The notes beneath the pieces are model-generated. The model saw only the letters and a program-made list of their open reading frames with translations. It did not search any database and was not told where the DNA came from. DNA of 64,000 nucleotides, from NCBI RefSeq assembly GCF_018812025.1, contig NC_063063.1, positions 7,352,942 through 7,416,941 on the forward strand. Direction: 5' to 3'. Positions 1-10,049 of the stretch are shown piece by piece (position 1 is the first letter of the stretch; each line of letters begins with the position of its first letter). A program made the position numbers and the translations under genes. The stretch comes from Megalobrama amblycephala (Eukaryota; Chordata; Actinopteri; Cypriniformes; Xenocyprididae).

Positions 1-26
1 TGTGATGTGGACTATGGTGCACTTAC

Positions 27-2185
27 TGGTACTGGCCAGCTTGAGTTTGGTTTTTTCCTTGGCACTCCGGAAAATACCATTTGGCTTCACCTCATCCTCC
101 TCCTTCTCATTGTCTCCCTTCCTTTTCTGCAGGTCATTCTGCTTCTTTTTGTAAGTGGGCTTGGGTTGCCGTTTAGTCCTTTGTTCTAGCTTGCTCTCGC
201 TAGAGTCTGAGTCATCACCGCTCTCCGAGCCTGATTCGTACGGACGCTTGGGGGTACGACGTGTCTTTCTGTCCTCCTGAGACAGCTTGTCCTCTTGTCC
301 TTTGCTGTCCTTGCCCAGATCCACATCACTAGATGCAGGGGCAATCAGGTTGACAGAGCATGGCTTAATTAGCTCAGAAATGGCATTCCCGCCTTTTTCA
401 GATTTGTTTGTGTTTTTGTCCTCCTCTGAGTGTCGTGTGAGCCAGGCTTTCTTGAGCTTGTGGTAGTTAGACTGGCACGCCTGCGCTGGTTGTCCGTTGG
501 GCAACGGGCTGGCTTTGCTGGCAGGATTGCTGGGCATAGAATTATCCTGGGCGATGGTGGGTGAGTCCTGAGAGGATCTGACACTACTGCTCTCGCTCTC
601 AGAGTTGCTGCTGGAGCTACGAGACTGTGCTGCAGCCAGAGCTGCTTTGGCCTTCTTCAGGTGAACATAGTTCGAGTAGGCCTGTGTGGAGCCAGCAGAT
701 CCGGCCTGAGGCAGCGAACTAGGGGAAGTGGTTCTCGAACCTCCCTCCTGCGACTCAACAACAGTGGCAGGGCGGCTTTTGGAAGCAGAGCTCTCCAGTC
801 TGCTACTACCACTAGTGCCAGAGATGGAGAAGGACATATCTGCTCCATTGTAGCTCTGCGTGCTAAACGTGCTGCTGGCAGTAGCAATAGCTTCATTAGT
901 CCTAGTGCTGCACACAGAATTGGCCACAACTGCCACTGAGCTGGGAATGACACCTGGTGATGCTCTAATCAGGTTTTTGTTATACTGATCACTGGGATCC
1001 TCCAAATTTGTATTTGGTAGGATGACTCTCCCAGATTCCCTGCTCTCGGCCACTTTCAGGCAGTCTGCCTCAGAGCGGCCAGCAAACAATCTGCCACCAA
1101 GTTGCTCTTTGGAGGCGATCTTGGGACCTGGTGATCCGTCGTATTTTATGCAAGTAGAAGGGCGGACAATAACAGATGCCATGGCTGCCTGCGGCTTCCC
1201 TTGGCTATTCTCCGAATGCCAGGCCACTTTCTCATGGATCTTTGTTTCTCCGCTAGTCTGCCAGGATTCGGCCGAGCCCAGCTCGGCTCCGCTTTTTTCA
1301 TCCCTGAGCTCTGGGAGCAGGGTGGGTGGTTTCTGCTGTTCTGACACCTTTCCCGCTGAGCTGACTGGCTGGATAGGGGTGAGTGTGGGTGGGGAAAGGC
1401 GACCGTAGGACCCCTCCTTACGGTCAAGCGCCTGCTGGGTGGGTGGGTGAAAGACTGGCGCTCTACGTAAGGCTGGCATGCCCTTGGGCTGACTCGAGGG
1501 AGAGATGGCTGGGCTGCAGCGTTCACTGAGCGTCACCACTGAGGTACTGAGTGAGTGTATGGGTGCTTGTTGACTGAGCTGTTCGGTTATTTTGCCCACC
1601 AGTCCCTCTCCCTCTGGCTGGTGCTTAATGAGAGGGGGAGGCTTGGACAAAGACTTGGTGTGGCTAGAGTTATACGAGCCTAAAGACAAGGGGCTGGAGG
1701 CTGCGGGTGCCTTGTCAAAGTACGGATTGAGATCTTTGGATTGGAAAAGTCGTGGAGGCTCGTTTACAACGCTATTTGACAGCGTGGTGAAGTAGTTGGT
1801 TTGAGGGAGGGACTGAGATATAGAGTGTTTGTACTTGTACAGATCAGCCACAGAGTGCTCCACCTCTTTCTCATGGCTTTTGGGTTGGGAGGAAATGCGG
1901 GAGTAGGGCTCACGCTCTGTCTCTCCAGTGCGAAGTTTGGCGGTGAAGGGGGCCATTTCAATGCTCTCCAGAAGGATGCGGCGATTCTCTTCCTTATATT
2001 TGCTGGTGCGGTCGGGCCCATCCTGAGGCATGCGTGCTGGTAGTTGCTGCTTGCTATGGGGTGACTCCATGTAGAGGCGGTGTAACTCCTTGTTGGTAGG
2101 TGTCCGGCTGCGGTCCGGCTCTTGCTTGAGGTGGGCACTGGCCAGGCTACGCATAGGGTCCACAAACACATTCTTGTCCTGATCT
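27..2185 (-). CDS. jmjd1c: jmjd1c large internal exon (disordered middle region)
   Basis: Large coding exon of a JmjC-family nuclear chromatin regulator (KDM3C/TRIP8), about 719 codons. The acceptor is CTTCTTCAG before 2185 and the donor is GTAAGT at 26-21. The triplets I checked in the coding frame contain no stop. It enters in phase 2, matching exon 2812-2640, and leaves in phase 1. Conserved pieces seen include NYFTTLSNSVVNEPPR, SKPPPLIKHQPEGEG, AMASVIVRPS, LKKAWLTRHSEEDKNTNK, ESGSESGDDSDSSESK, RTKRQPKPTYKKKQNDLQKR and KPNGIFRSAKEK. These follow vertebrate JMJD1C in the same order. The product is low-complexity, rich in Ser and Pro, with a basic Lys/Arg stretch near the end that could be a nuclear localisation signal. 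The zinc finger and catalytic JmjC domain are encoded downstream, outside the window. The demethylase activity of the family member is debated, so only the family assignment is firm. Confidence 0.95.
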
Positions 2186-2639
2186 CTGAAGAAGCAATAC
2201 AAAAGAAAAAAAAAATTATGTCAGTGTGATAGAAAACATTACTCATTAAAATGTAAAAAATGTTCAGATATACCTGTGTATCTGAAAATATCAAACTTGC
2301 GTAAGTATTTTAATTCTTGAGGGATTTGTTATAGTGATGCTGGACTAATATTTGTTCTAGGGTCAGTATTACAGTATGTTCCTCCTCAGACATTAGGTAA
2401 CTGCACTGGGGGTGGTTCAAATGAGTACAGACATTCAGCGGGCTATAATAGAATAGTTTAATTATGCGCACAGTCACTGAATGAGCGTACAGTGCTCCTA
2501 TCACATGGCATTTGTTCCACCTCGGGTCACAAGGTATTTAACAGCTAGCCACAGTTCCAGGCACTGCAGGACTGTGGGAATGGATTAACCGTGTGTGTTA
2601 ATGACAGACAGAGAGAGACACAAGTGTGTGCGTGCTCAC
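2186..2639 (-). other. jmjd1c intron
   Basis: Intron of 454 bases between exons 2812-2640 and 2185-27. Its donor is GTGAGC at 2639 and its acceptor is TTCAG at 2186, with an AT-rich pyrimidine tract. I see no repeat or second gene in it. Confidence 0.85.
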
Positions 2640-2812
2640 TCTTTGTGGAGTTCTCCAGGGGTTTTGGAAAGTGGCGGGCTGGAGTGTGAGCTGATCTTGA
2701 TGGGTCGATGAGGCTCTGCACTGGCTGGTCTACCCGGGACATGGCTCAAAATCCCCATGCTGTCTGCTGAGGTTACAGGGGTGGGCTGGTGCAGCCAGGG
2801 GCTGGGAGTGTT
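2640..2812 (-). CDS. jmjd1c: jmjd1c internal exon (PSPWLHQPTPVTSAD segment)
   Basis: Coding exon of 173 nt (57 codons plus 2 nt). The acceptor is TTGCAG before 2812 and the donor is GTGAGC from 2639. It starts in phase 0 after the SLRR end of exon 5111-3445 and leaves two bases (GA), completed to Glu by the next exon. The peptide contains PSPWLHQPTPVTSAD, SAEPHRP and SSHSSPPL, a highly conserved stretch of vertebrate JMJD1C between the His/Gln-rich region and the long Ser/Pro-rich exon. No known fold; predicted disordered. Identity is certain at family level from the near-identical motif order. Confidence 0.95.
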
Positions 2813-3444
2813 CTGCAACACACACACACACAGACAGAAGGTCATAATGCGCTCAAGGCAACATACAGTTCTCTGACAGAAGTCAGAGCACACAAATTGT
2901 GCATAAGAATGACTGTCTCTTATTCTGATATTCTGTGATTTCTCTCACATGCTTATAATGAACAACGTGAAACAAAGTGATTACAGTTGAGTTACATTAT
3001 CTTGGAATATTCTGGGTTGACAGAAATGGAAGGAGTCTATAGGGAAACTACTGTATTTTTTCCTGTGGTAACAAACCTTTCATGCCATTGCTGCTATTGA
3101 TAGAAGTAAACTTGTATTTGATCCAGAATGTTCCTTAAATAAGTTTTAAGTTTGACTCTAAAAGCTAAGAGATGTGTCCATACATGATACAGCACATACA
3201 AGCACATGCTCACACACTTTAAGCTTAATTGCTGTAGGGTAGGTTGTTTCAGGCTGAGTTCAAAAACAATCCCTGACAGCAGCAAGAGAAAGAGACAGAG
3301 TATTTGTCCCTCCTCTCGGGGATCTTATTTAACAACCTCAGTCACACATTGTGCATTTTAATTCACTACACATATTGGTGTAAAATACAGTCTATATAAA
3401 TTATAACGGCTAGGGCTAGTAAACAGACAGGCGCACACACTTAC
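2813..3444 (-). other. jmjd1c intron
   Basis: Intron of 632 bases. The donor is GTAAGT at 3444-3439 and the acceptor is TTGCAG at 2818-2813. A short CA run (about 2817-2832) lies at the acceptor. No coding sequence or clear transposon is seen. Confidence 0.8.
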
Positions 3445-5111
3445 CCTCCGAAGGCTGGAGTCTGAATTGACAGCATTCTCCGGATGTACCCACTTGTACC
3501 CAGATGGGTAGGAGTGGGTACCGTTTGGGTACTGCCAGATGATGGGATAGAGGCCGAGCTGGTTATATGAGGCACCTCCATGTGTCTGGGCCAGCAAGGG
3601 AGGGGGCTGCTGCTGGATGAACTGCTGCTGCTGGTGGGAATGGTGGTGGGCCAAGGCCAGGTGTCCGAGTCCTGCGGAGTCCAGCCGGGGATGGCTGCCC
3701 AGGAGAGAGGCTGGTGGAATTGTGGGCAGTACGGTAGGCAGCAGGTGTGGGTGGTGCACTGAGTGGCTCATAGAGGAAGAAGAGAGGAGGTGGGATGGGT
3801 GGTGTGAGCTGGGTGTGAGACACGTGGTGTGAGAAGAACCATGTAGTGGATGCAGGTGCGGGTGCAGGTATGCCACGTGGTTGCCGTCCGATTCAGGACG
3901 CACCAACGCAGGGTCCCGGTACACGGTAAAATGCTCGTTTTTGTCGACAACAAGAGGGCTTTTTGTGGATTCAGAGGGCACCCCACGGGCTGGCACAGGT
4001 TTAAAACTGGAGCGGGGTACATCCGGCTCAGGTTTGAGTGCCAAGCGGCCCATTGTAGGTAGGTTTTCAGGGTGGCGAGGTTTATGTTTAGACACCTCAG
4101 GGGATGTATTTGGTTTGGGCTTGGAGGATTCATGAACGCTGTGAGTTTTTGACTTTATGATGTCAGGTGAAGGATTGCACTTGGGCTTGAGGATGTCAGG
4201 GGACGAGATGGACTTAGGTTTGGGCAATTCAGGAGAAGGACTGAGCTTATGGGTTTTCCTGATGTCCTCAGTTAGCGAGGCATTTTTAATAACCATAGAT
4301 GTATACTGCTGCTGGAGCTTCCCTCTCTCGCCCAGGGCTGCTGACTCACTCACTGATGTCACCGGCCTTATGACCTCAGAGTGGGCGAATTCGATTTTAC
4401 TGCCTTTGCTGCGAGCATTCTGCTGCTGCTCGCCATCCGGCCTCCTGCACTCTGAGTGGGAGGCGTTTAGCACCAAATGTCTTGATTCGGGGACGTAGGC
4501 CTCACACTTCTGTGATGCCAACAAGGCCGATACGGCCTCAGAGTTCTCTCTGGAACTGGGCTGCGTGTTGGCATCTTCTGTGATATCAATCACGCACTTG
4601 GGCGTGTGCGTCCGAGGTGTCCCTGTGCCGTAATGGTCCTTGGGGAGGGTTTTCACAGTGCTTTTCATTTCGACAATGCAGCTTTGGACCTCTGCCGGTC
4701 CAGAGGCTTGGTTCTGTGTACAGGAGACCGGAGGAGGCAGTGGAGATCTCCTTTCTCCAGACCGTTCGCTATCTGCCAGCTGAGCCACCTCCACGGCCAC
4801 CGGCTTGACGCTTTTATCCTGCATTTCATCCCAGGGAGAAAGCCTGTTGATTACACTCAACTCGTCCATGGGCTTGGATCCCTGGGACTTCTCCTCTTCC
4901 TCTGGAACTTTTGAAGTGCTCTTGCATTTGAGCTCATTTTCTGAACTGTGCTCTGATGAGGAGTCTATGCTTCGCTTGTTAGAGTTCTCAGAGTCGCTGC
5001 TCTCAGAGAGGTCAGATGCTTCTGTTTTGAGCCGCTTGAGACTACCCTTCTTGTCTTCTTCATCTGCTTTCCTCCTCTTGTTTGTCTGTTTGCTTTTGTT
5101 TTTAGAAGGAT
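3445..5111 (-). CDS. jmjd1c: jmjd1c large internal exon (11-residue repeats, His/Gln-rich)
   Basis: Coding exon of 1667 nt, open throughout. The acceptor is TTTTTTTTCTAG before 5111 and the donor is GTAAGT from 3444. Features in order: a basic NKRRK segment, a Ser/Asp/Glu acidic patch (SESSDSENSNKR), the conserved TPKCVIDIT motif, an array of 11-residue KPK...SPD units (4227-4063), KSPLVVDKNEHFTVYRDPAL, a His-rich then Gln-rich stretch, and YNQLGLYPIIWQYPNGTH...KWVHPENAVN before the donor. All of these occur in vertebrate JMJD1C in this order. The reading frame needs one base from the preceding exon, but exon 6674-6412 supplies two, so the upstream junction is unresolved (see findings). A methionine at 4869 is internal and not a likely start. 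Confidence 0.95.
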
Positions 5112-6411
5112 CTAGAAAAAAAAGAGACCCACTTTTTTAACACAAGAACTTTCAACACAGACACAAAACATGCCACCAGCAAATAATTCCATGCAAGTTG
5201 AGCGCATGAGAAACTCAATCCAATTGATTATTCAAGCACAGATAAGGATGATGTCATTTTGTACTTAGGTTAAAGGCTGATTGAATCTTAAGTGCTGCAT
5301 TAGAAGTGTGATGGATGGGACTCTGGTAGAATTTATGCACACTTAAAATGTCCATTTCACTGCGGTGGCTGCACTCACCTCATCTCTCAAAGACCCAACA
5401 CCCTGCCAAACACTGTAATGCAGGAATTATGATGGAAGGATTTAAATGATCTTTTACCAGGTGGCCATCCGGCCAAGATACTAGCACTGAACCTATCCAG
5501 TAGAAGGTTTTGTCAGCTTAAATATATAGCACTAGATTAAGTCAAACATAATAGGCCTTTGTATAACATGAAAGCCGTAATAGAGGAAAATTCAATCAAT
5601 CCAGAGGAGATTCATTATGTTTTAATTCCTCTGAGTGAAGAGCTGCAATTGCTGTTTCATTTCTCATCAAAATCATAACATGACTGAATCAAAGCAATTC
5701 AGTCACAGACCTTTAGTCCTTTAAGCATAATTTATGAAAACATTTAACACAAGTAACGCAATAATCCCCACATTCACCATGTTTAGAGCAAAACATGAGA
5801 GACTGGTAGGGGACGGAAGACGGAAGCAAATGTAATATATATATATTTTTTTTTTCATTTTTTCCTTCATAATTCACAAACCTGCCACCTTTCCATATAA
5901 GAAACACATAAAACACAAAAAGTGATATTAACCTACAATAACACTGCAGTAGTGTGGTTACTGTAAAGGTCCTTGCACACCAAGTCAGAAATTTTTCGCA
6001 CGTTAAAAAATAAATTCAACCTCACATTTTTCAATCACGTTTACACACTGCCTCCGAAACCTTCGTCCGTCATAAAAAAAAAAAAATTGGATTGGGTTCA
6101 ATTTTCTGCGTTTCGCATCCGTAGCAAGCATTTTGAGAGGTGTTTTGACAATTCAGAGTCACCGTACAAGTGTACAATACAATACTTCCCATTTCTTTTT
6201 GTCTTTTTAAGAAGAGAGATGGCAACAAAATCTTCCTCACTCCATTTTGTATTGTTTTGCAAACCTTTTCGCAACGGATTAATTAATACACATTGGAATC
6301 AGTGTGCAAGGTTTATGTGTGTGTGGCAAATTCTAGGATGATGAATACGAAAAAACACATGCGAAAATTTTGGACTCAGTGTGCAAAGACCTTAAGAACG
6401 ATCAGTTTTAC
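5112..6411 (-). other. jmjd1c intron with transposon near its donor
   Basis: Intron of 1300 bases. The donor is AG|GTAAAA at 6411 and the acceptor is TTTTTTTTCTAG at 5112. It holds an inverted-repeat element at 5965-6394. The flanking exon phases (2 out, 1 in) disagree, so an unrecognised small exon of length 3n+2 is expected inside. One exon-like segment (5412-5379, acceptor ATTACAG, donor GAG|GTGAGT, 34 nt, open in phase) is visible, but alone it does not repair the phase. Confidence 0.75.
5965..6394. mobile_element. MITE-like inverted-repeat element inside jmjd1c intron
   Basis: The ends form an imperfect inverted repeat: TAAAGGTCCTTGCACACCAA on the left and, reverse-complemented, TAAGGTCTTTGCACACTGAG on the right. 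The similarity runs on for about 35 bases. It is about 430 bp long with no transposase, consistent with a non-autonomous DNA transposon. Its right end is 16 bases from the splice donor of exon 6674-6412. Confidence 0.7.
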
Positions 6412-6674
6412 CTTTTCCTCCACTGTCCTGATTTTTCATCTTTGATCTTCTCATCATCTGGAACGCTGCTGTCGGAACCTTTTCGACGTGAAGATCGTGA
6501 ACCGCGTTGTTGACCTGGTGAGGACTGCTGCTGCTGGTGTTGCTGGGATACCTGCTGTTGAGCATTCTGGGATTGTTGCTGCTGCTGCTGGGCCTGAGAG
6601 GCCTGTTTGGGGGTGGAGCCAGAGGAATTCATCACGGGTCTGGGGCTGTTGGCCTGGGCACGTGTGTAATGACC
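6412..6674 (-). CDS. jmjd1c: jmjd1c internal exon (Gln-rich)
   Basis: Coding exon of 263 nt beginning in phase 0 with GHYTRAQANSPRP, which matches JMJD1C directly after the segment in exon 7668-7525. The acceptor is TTTTTCCAG; the best donor is AG|GTAAAA at 6411, leaving two bases. A Gln-rich stretch coded mostly by CAG/CAA, broken by Ser, Asn, Ala, Val and His, precedes the conserved RKGSDSSVPDDEK motif. The polar stretch is probably disordered and, by remembered comparison, longer than the human one. The last codons (SGQWRK) do not resemble the human continuation, so the exon end or a following microexon is uncertain. Confidence 0.9.
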
Positions 6675-7524
6675 CTGGAAAAACACAAAAAGAGCGCAAA
6701 CACAAGCATGAGAGGACTTGTGACAGATTTAGTTTATAGAGAGTGAGAGAGAATTTTTAAGTTAAAAACCACCAATATCAAAAACACTTCCTTGCCAGCA
6801 ACGACTGCACTACACACGTCTGTAAAAAAAAAAATGTGGTCACAGAGCTAGGCTTAAAAGAAGAGTTCCTATGGCTCTTAAAAATGCTTTCCAACATTAT
6901 ATCTCAAAATATATTTTCACCCCAAATTTAATCCATGCAAGCACAGCGCCTGAAACGTTAATCGAGGTAAGCATTTACTGGAAAATTAGCACTTATAATA
7001 AATTAATTCTAAATAACTATAATAGACAGGGATATGCAGGTGGTATAAAAGCAGCTCTAAATCTATGGAGAGAGGGGGGTGCGGCCCGGTACCTGAGTGA
7101 TTCCTGTAGAGCCGCTTGGTCTCCCTCCTGTGGTCTGCTTGCATATCCCCAATTAATGTTTAAAACAGGGAAACAGAGAAGAAAACAAAGAAAAAAAAAA
7201 CAAAACAAAAAAAAAACAAGGTGGAACAGAGAAGTCTTGTTAATGATGAAGGGAGCAATGATATGTGTTCTACAAGGCTCTAGTTTTCTTTAAAAAGATT
7301 TTAAAAAAAGCACATAGGAACTTTACTTCAAAGCTAGCTACAGACACAACATCCAGTAAGAAGCACAGACAGACAATGGGACAGACATGCACAAGACAGA
7401 AATACAAACTGGCATATAACACTGAACACAACGTTAATCCAGGAATGCAGGTGTGCTGATCATCTAGCAACAAAAGCACATATAGGCATGGAGATATGTG
7501 TGTGCTCTTGTAGGTTACACTCAC
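6675..7524 (-). other. jmjd1c intron containing a candidate microexon
   Basis: Intron of 850 bases from donor CAC|GTGAGT at 7524 to acceptor TTTTTCCAG at 6675. It is AT-rich except for a short GC-rich island at about 7070-7140, which holds the exon-like segment 7134-7093. Pyrimidine-rich sequence (minus strand, about 7210-7155) precedes that segment. Confidence 0.75.
7093..7134 (-). CDS. Candidate 42-nt cassette microexon of jmjd1c
   Basis: Exactly 14 codons lie between AAGCAG (acceptor) and CAG|GTACCG (donor). They would insert TTGGRPSGSTGITQ between exon 7668-7525 (ending in phase 0) and exon 6674-6412 (starting in phase 0), so the frame is kept with or without it. A long pyrimidine tract and a branch-like ACATTAAT precede it on the minus strand. 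The acceptor is a CAAGCAG tandem that could add one Gln. The segment is GC-rich in an AT-rich intron, as expected of a constrained exon. I do not recall this peptide from human JMJD1C. The call is an inference from splice-site architecture. Confidence 0.45.
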
Positions 7525-7668
7525 GTGGGCAGTGTTGCTGTTCTGGCTAGAGCGAGACCTGCGTCGCGACGTGATGCCGATGTTTTCTCCTTTCAGTAAA
7601 GAATGGACCACATCATCCAGAAAGGTCATCTGTACCATGGAAGGGTCAACGTTCTGAGGCTCTAGTAC
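7525..7668 (-). CDS. jmjd1c: jmjd1c internal exon (VLEPQNVDPSMVQM segment)
   Basis: Coding exon of 144 nt, 48 codons, phase 0 at both ends. The acceptor is TGTGCAG before 7668 and the donor is GTGAGT from 7524. It begins VLEPQNVDPSMVQMTFLDD and contains VVHSLLKGENIGITSRRRSR, essentially identical to vertebrate JMJD1C. It ends the N-terminal structured region shared with KDM3A/KDM3B and starts the disordered middle. The SRRRSR patch is a possible nuclear localisation signal (inference). Confidence 0.96.
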
Positions 7669-7882
7669 CTGCACACAGAGTCAGAGGAGAGAGCAAATGT
7701 TTTTTTTAAACAATGAACCATGAAAGGCATGCTTTAAAATCATTACAAAGCAATTTTCTGTTTTATTGTAATAATAATAATTCTGACATTAACAATAGCA
7801 GGGCGTCTCATACCATATTACATTATTAAAGAATATGCAAAACATTTTAGCAAACTAAAACATTTTATGGTATCAGATGTAC

Positions 7883-8007
7883 CTGGTCATTCATGACAAC
7901 CATAGTGCGGCTGAAGAGATCGTGGTGGGTGATGATGCCCGTGAACCACTGGGTGGCTGAGTCCTGTCTGTAAACTCGTACACGGTAGCCATTCAATGAA
8001 TAGGGAC
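7883..8007 (-). CDS. jmjd1c: jmjd1c internal exon (GYRVRVYRQDSATQWFTG segment)
   Basis: Coding exon of 125 nt. It completes the Gly codon begun in exon 9883-9778 and ends at GACCAG|GTACAT in phase 0. The peptide reads PYSLNGYRVRVYRQDSATQW, then FTGIITHHDLFSRTMVVMNDQ. This is the N-terminal domain of the KDM3 family; KDM3A has a similar VKIYSLDPSTQWF. A transposon lies 78 bases beyond its acceptor. Confidence 0.96.
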
Positions 8008-9777
8008 CTGGAGATTTCAGGAACCAGAAACAATTTCAAAAATACACTTTGATTTTTAACAGTACACTAATTTAATAACAATCCCTTAAATAGATAGTTT
8101 ACCCAAAAATGAAAATTATCCCATGATTTACTCACCCTCAAGCCATCCTAGGTGTATATGACTATCTTCTTTCAGACAAACACAATCAGAGATTATTTAA
8201 AAATATTCTTAGTCCTCTGAGGTTTATAATGCTTGTGAATGGGTGGCCAAATTTTGAAAACAACAAAATGCATCCAACCATAAAAAAATAAATCCATTAG
8301 AATCCAAGGGGTTAATAAAGGCCTTCTGAAGTGAACCGATGCGTTTGTGTAAGACAAATATCCTTATTTAAAACAAGCTTCTGGCATGACAGCCATATGC
8401 TCCCTTTCACAACCATTATAAACCTTGGAGGACTAAGGATATTTTTAAACATATCTCAGATTGTGCTCGTCTGAAAGAAGATAGTCTTATACACCTAGGA
8501 TGGCTTGAGGGTGAGTAAATCATGGGATAATTTTCATTTTTGGGTCAACTATCCCTTTAATTTCAGTGTGTCATATCTACTCTATAAACAGTGGTTTCAT
8601 ACACATTATCACCAAACCTTTTTAATTTGCATTAATTTTCCAATTCATTTCAACAGAGCAGGAGTCATATGGACTACTTTCATGGTGCATTTTTGTTCTT
8701 TTTTTTGGAGCTCAACAGCCCTTGGTCACTGTCTACTGTCATTGTACTGAAAAACAATGTGAGCATTCTGCAAAGCTCTCTTTTTGTTCATTCTGGGTGA
8801 ACTTTACCTCAGGGATGATACATCAATCCTTGTATCTATATGCTGTTAGGCGCAGTGAATGCTGGCAGGTTTCCAAACTGACTGGAGCTCATTAGTGCAG
8901 GGCAGGTCATTCCCATTAATTACTCCTGAACACACCGCTCATATGCCCTGCTAGAACAGCTAACCCTTTCACTGTCCTTCGTGCCTACAACAACCAAAAT
9001 GCATCTCCCTCACATACGTTTCACATGCACATAAACCAAGGGGCGACGTCTGCACAAAACCACAGACCGTTTATTTCTTTCTTTTTGTGCTCTGTTTCCC
9101 CACCAAAACCTTTGGCTTTGAGATGCTTTCCATTCTGCCCTTGTCAACTGCCAAGTTCAACAATTATCACTAATTGTGGGCCTGGAATTTTGTTATGGAC
9201 TTTGTAAACAAGACCTTCTGCCAAGACCACAACAACACCCTTACTTCTGTAATTCTTACCAAGTGAAAAGGGAGGGACTTTTCTGTTTTGACTCCTGAAT
9301 AGTGGGCATTCTGTACCAGAAAAGAGCTACAACTGAATGTGAGTTGGCAGTGGGTTTAGGAAGAATTACTCCCACCCCAAAACACTTTGACCAGGAAACG
9401 GAGGCTGAAGGTCATGCGAACATTACAATGGTAACTTATCTTTTTTAAATCTATTGTTATTTGCCATTATTGTCATAACTATTGTTACATGAACATTGGT
9501 ACTAAACCTGGAATTACGAGTTCAACCAAAACTGTCAATTTAAATAATATTTTTGTTGTTGAGTAATCATTTAATCTCATGTAACATACATAACCTGAGA
9601 TCACTTTAAGCAAGTAAAAAATGTAATTTTTCAATTAATGTTGACTTAACATAAAAAGGCAGGATGGTGGGCACAAAGTACTGACGCTGTGTCATCTAAA
9701 AAGCATAGATTTAAAAAAAAAAAAAAAAGTTTCGAGTTGGCCCTTTAGAATAATTGATGAAATGTGACCAAAATTAC
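8008..9777 (-). other. jmjd1c intron with foldback element and possible conserved stretch
   Basis: Intron of 1770 bases. It contains the inverted-repeat element at 8086-8560. A non-repetitive stretch at about 8808-8990, rich in ATTA/TAAT motifs, looks more ordered than its surroundings and could be regulatory (weak inference). The donor is AAG|GTAATT at 9777. Confidence 0.8.
8086..8560. mobile_element. Foldback MITE bounded by TTAA
   Basis: Both ends carry TTAA and the terminal sequence TAGTTNACCCAAAAATGAAA, then ATCATGGG/ATTTACTCACCCTC-type sequence in inverted orientation. The two arms stay similar for about 160 bases (8086 to about 8245 and about 8405 to 8560) with an unpaired centre of about 160 bases. 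No transposase is present. This is one of the commonest short inverted-repeat families in cyprinid genomes; copies or fragments recur at 32284, 35851 and 52587. Confidence 0.8.
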
Positions 9778-9883
9778 CTTGCATAAAAATTTCCTGAACT
9801 TTTTGGTCTTTCACCCAGGCTTTCACTTCTTCATGGAGATGTGGATAGTCCCTGAGAACAGGACTTAAACTGTCCACCTCATC
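9778..9883 (-). CDS. jmjd1c: jmjd1c internal exon (LRDYPHLHEEVKAWVKDQK segment)
   Basis: Coding exon of 106 nt (35 codons plus 1 nt). The acceptor is TCTGCAG before 9883 and the donor is AAG|GTAATT. It starts in phase 0 with DEVDSLSPVLRDYPHLHEEV, continues KAWVKDQKVQEIFMQ and leaves the first base of a Gly codon. It matches vertebrate JMJD1C closely and belongs to the N-terminal domain. Confidence 0.96.
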
Positions 9884-10049
9884 CTGCAGAAAACAAAAGT
9901 AAAATGTTAGCATATCACTTACGAAACTACAAAGACACAATGCAAAGTCGAATCAGTGCTGGAGAATGAACCCACTGAGCAGTCACAGCATTTTCTATGA
10001 CCTCTTAAATTAATGGATGAACTACAATTTACCGTTGTTTGTGAAATTT

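Noticed and set aside
1764..2294. 176-codon minus-strand frame in a second frame
   Set aside because: It is a shadow of the real jmjd1c exon 2185-27, which reads in another frame with clear family similarity.
5713..5916. Cys-rich minus-strand peptide (CSKHGECGDYCVTCVKC) that resembles a zinc knuckle
   Set aside because: A chance frame in the intron; the good acceptor nearby (CCCCTACCAG) opens a different frame and no donor gives the required phase.
6871..7293. 140-codon plus-strand frame across the 7.1 kb intron
   Set aside because: It overlaps the candidate microexon on the other strand and AT-rich intron; no similarity to any protein.
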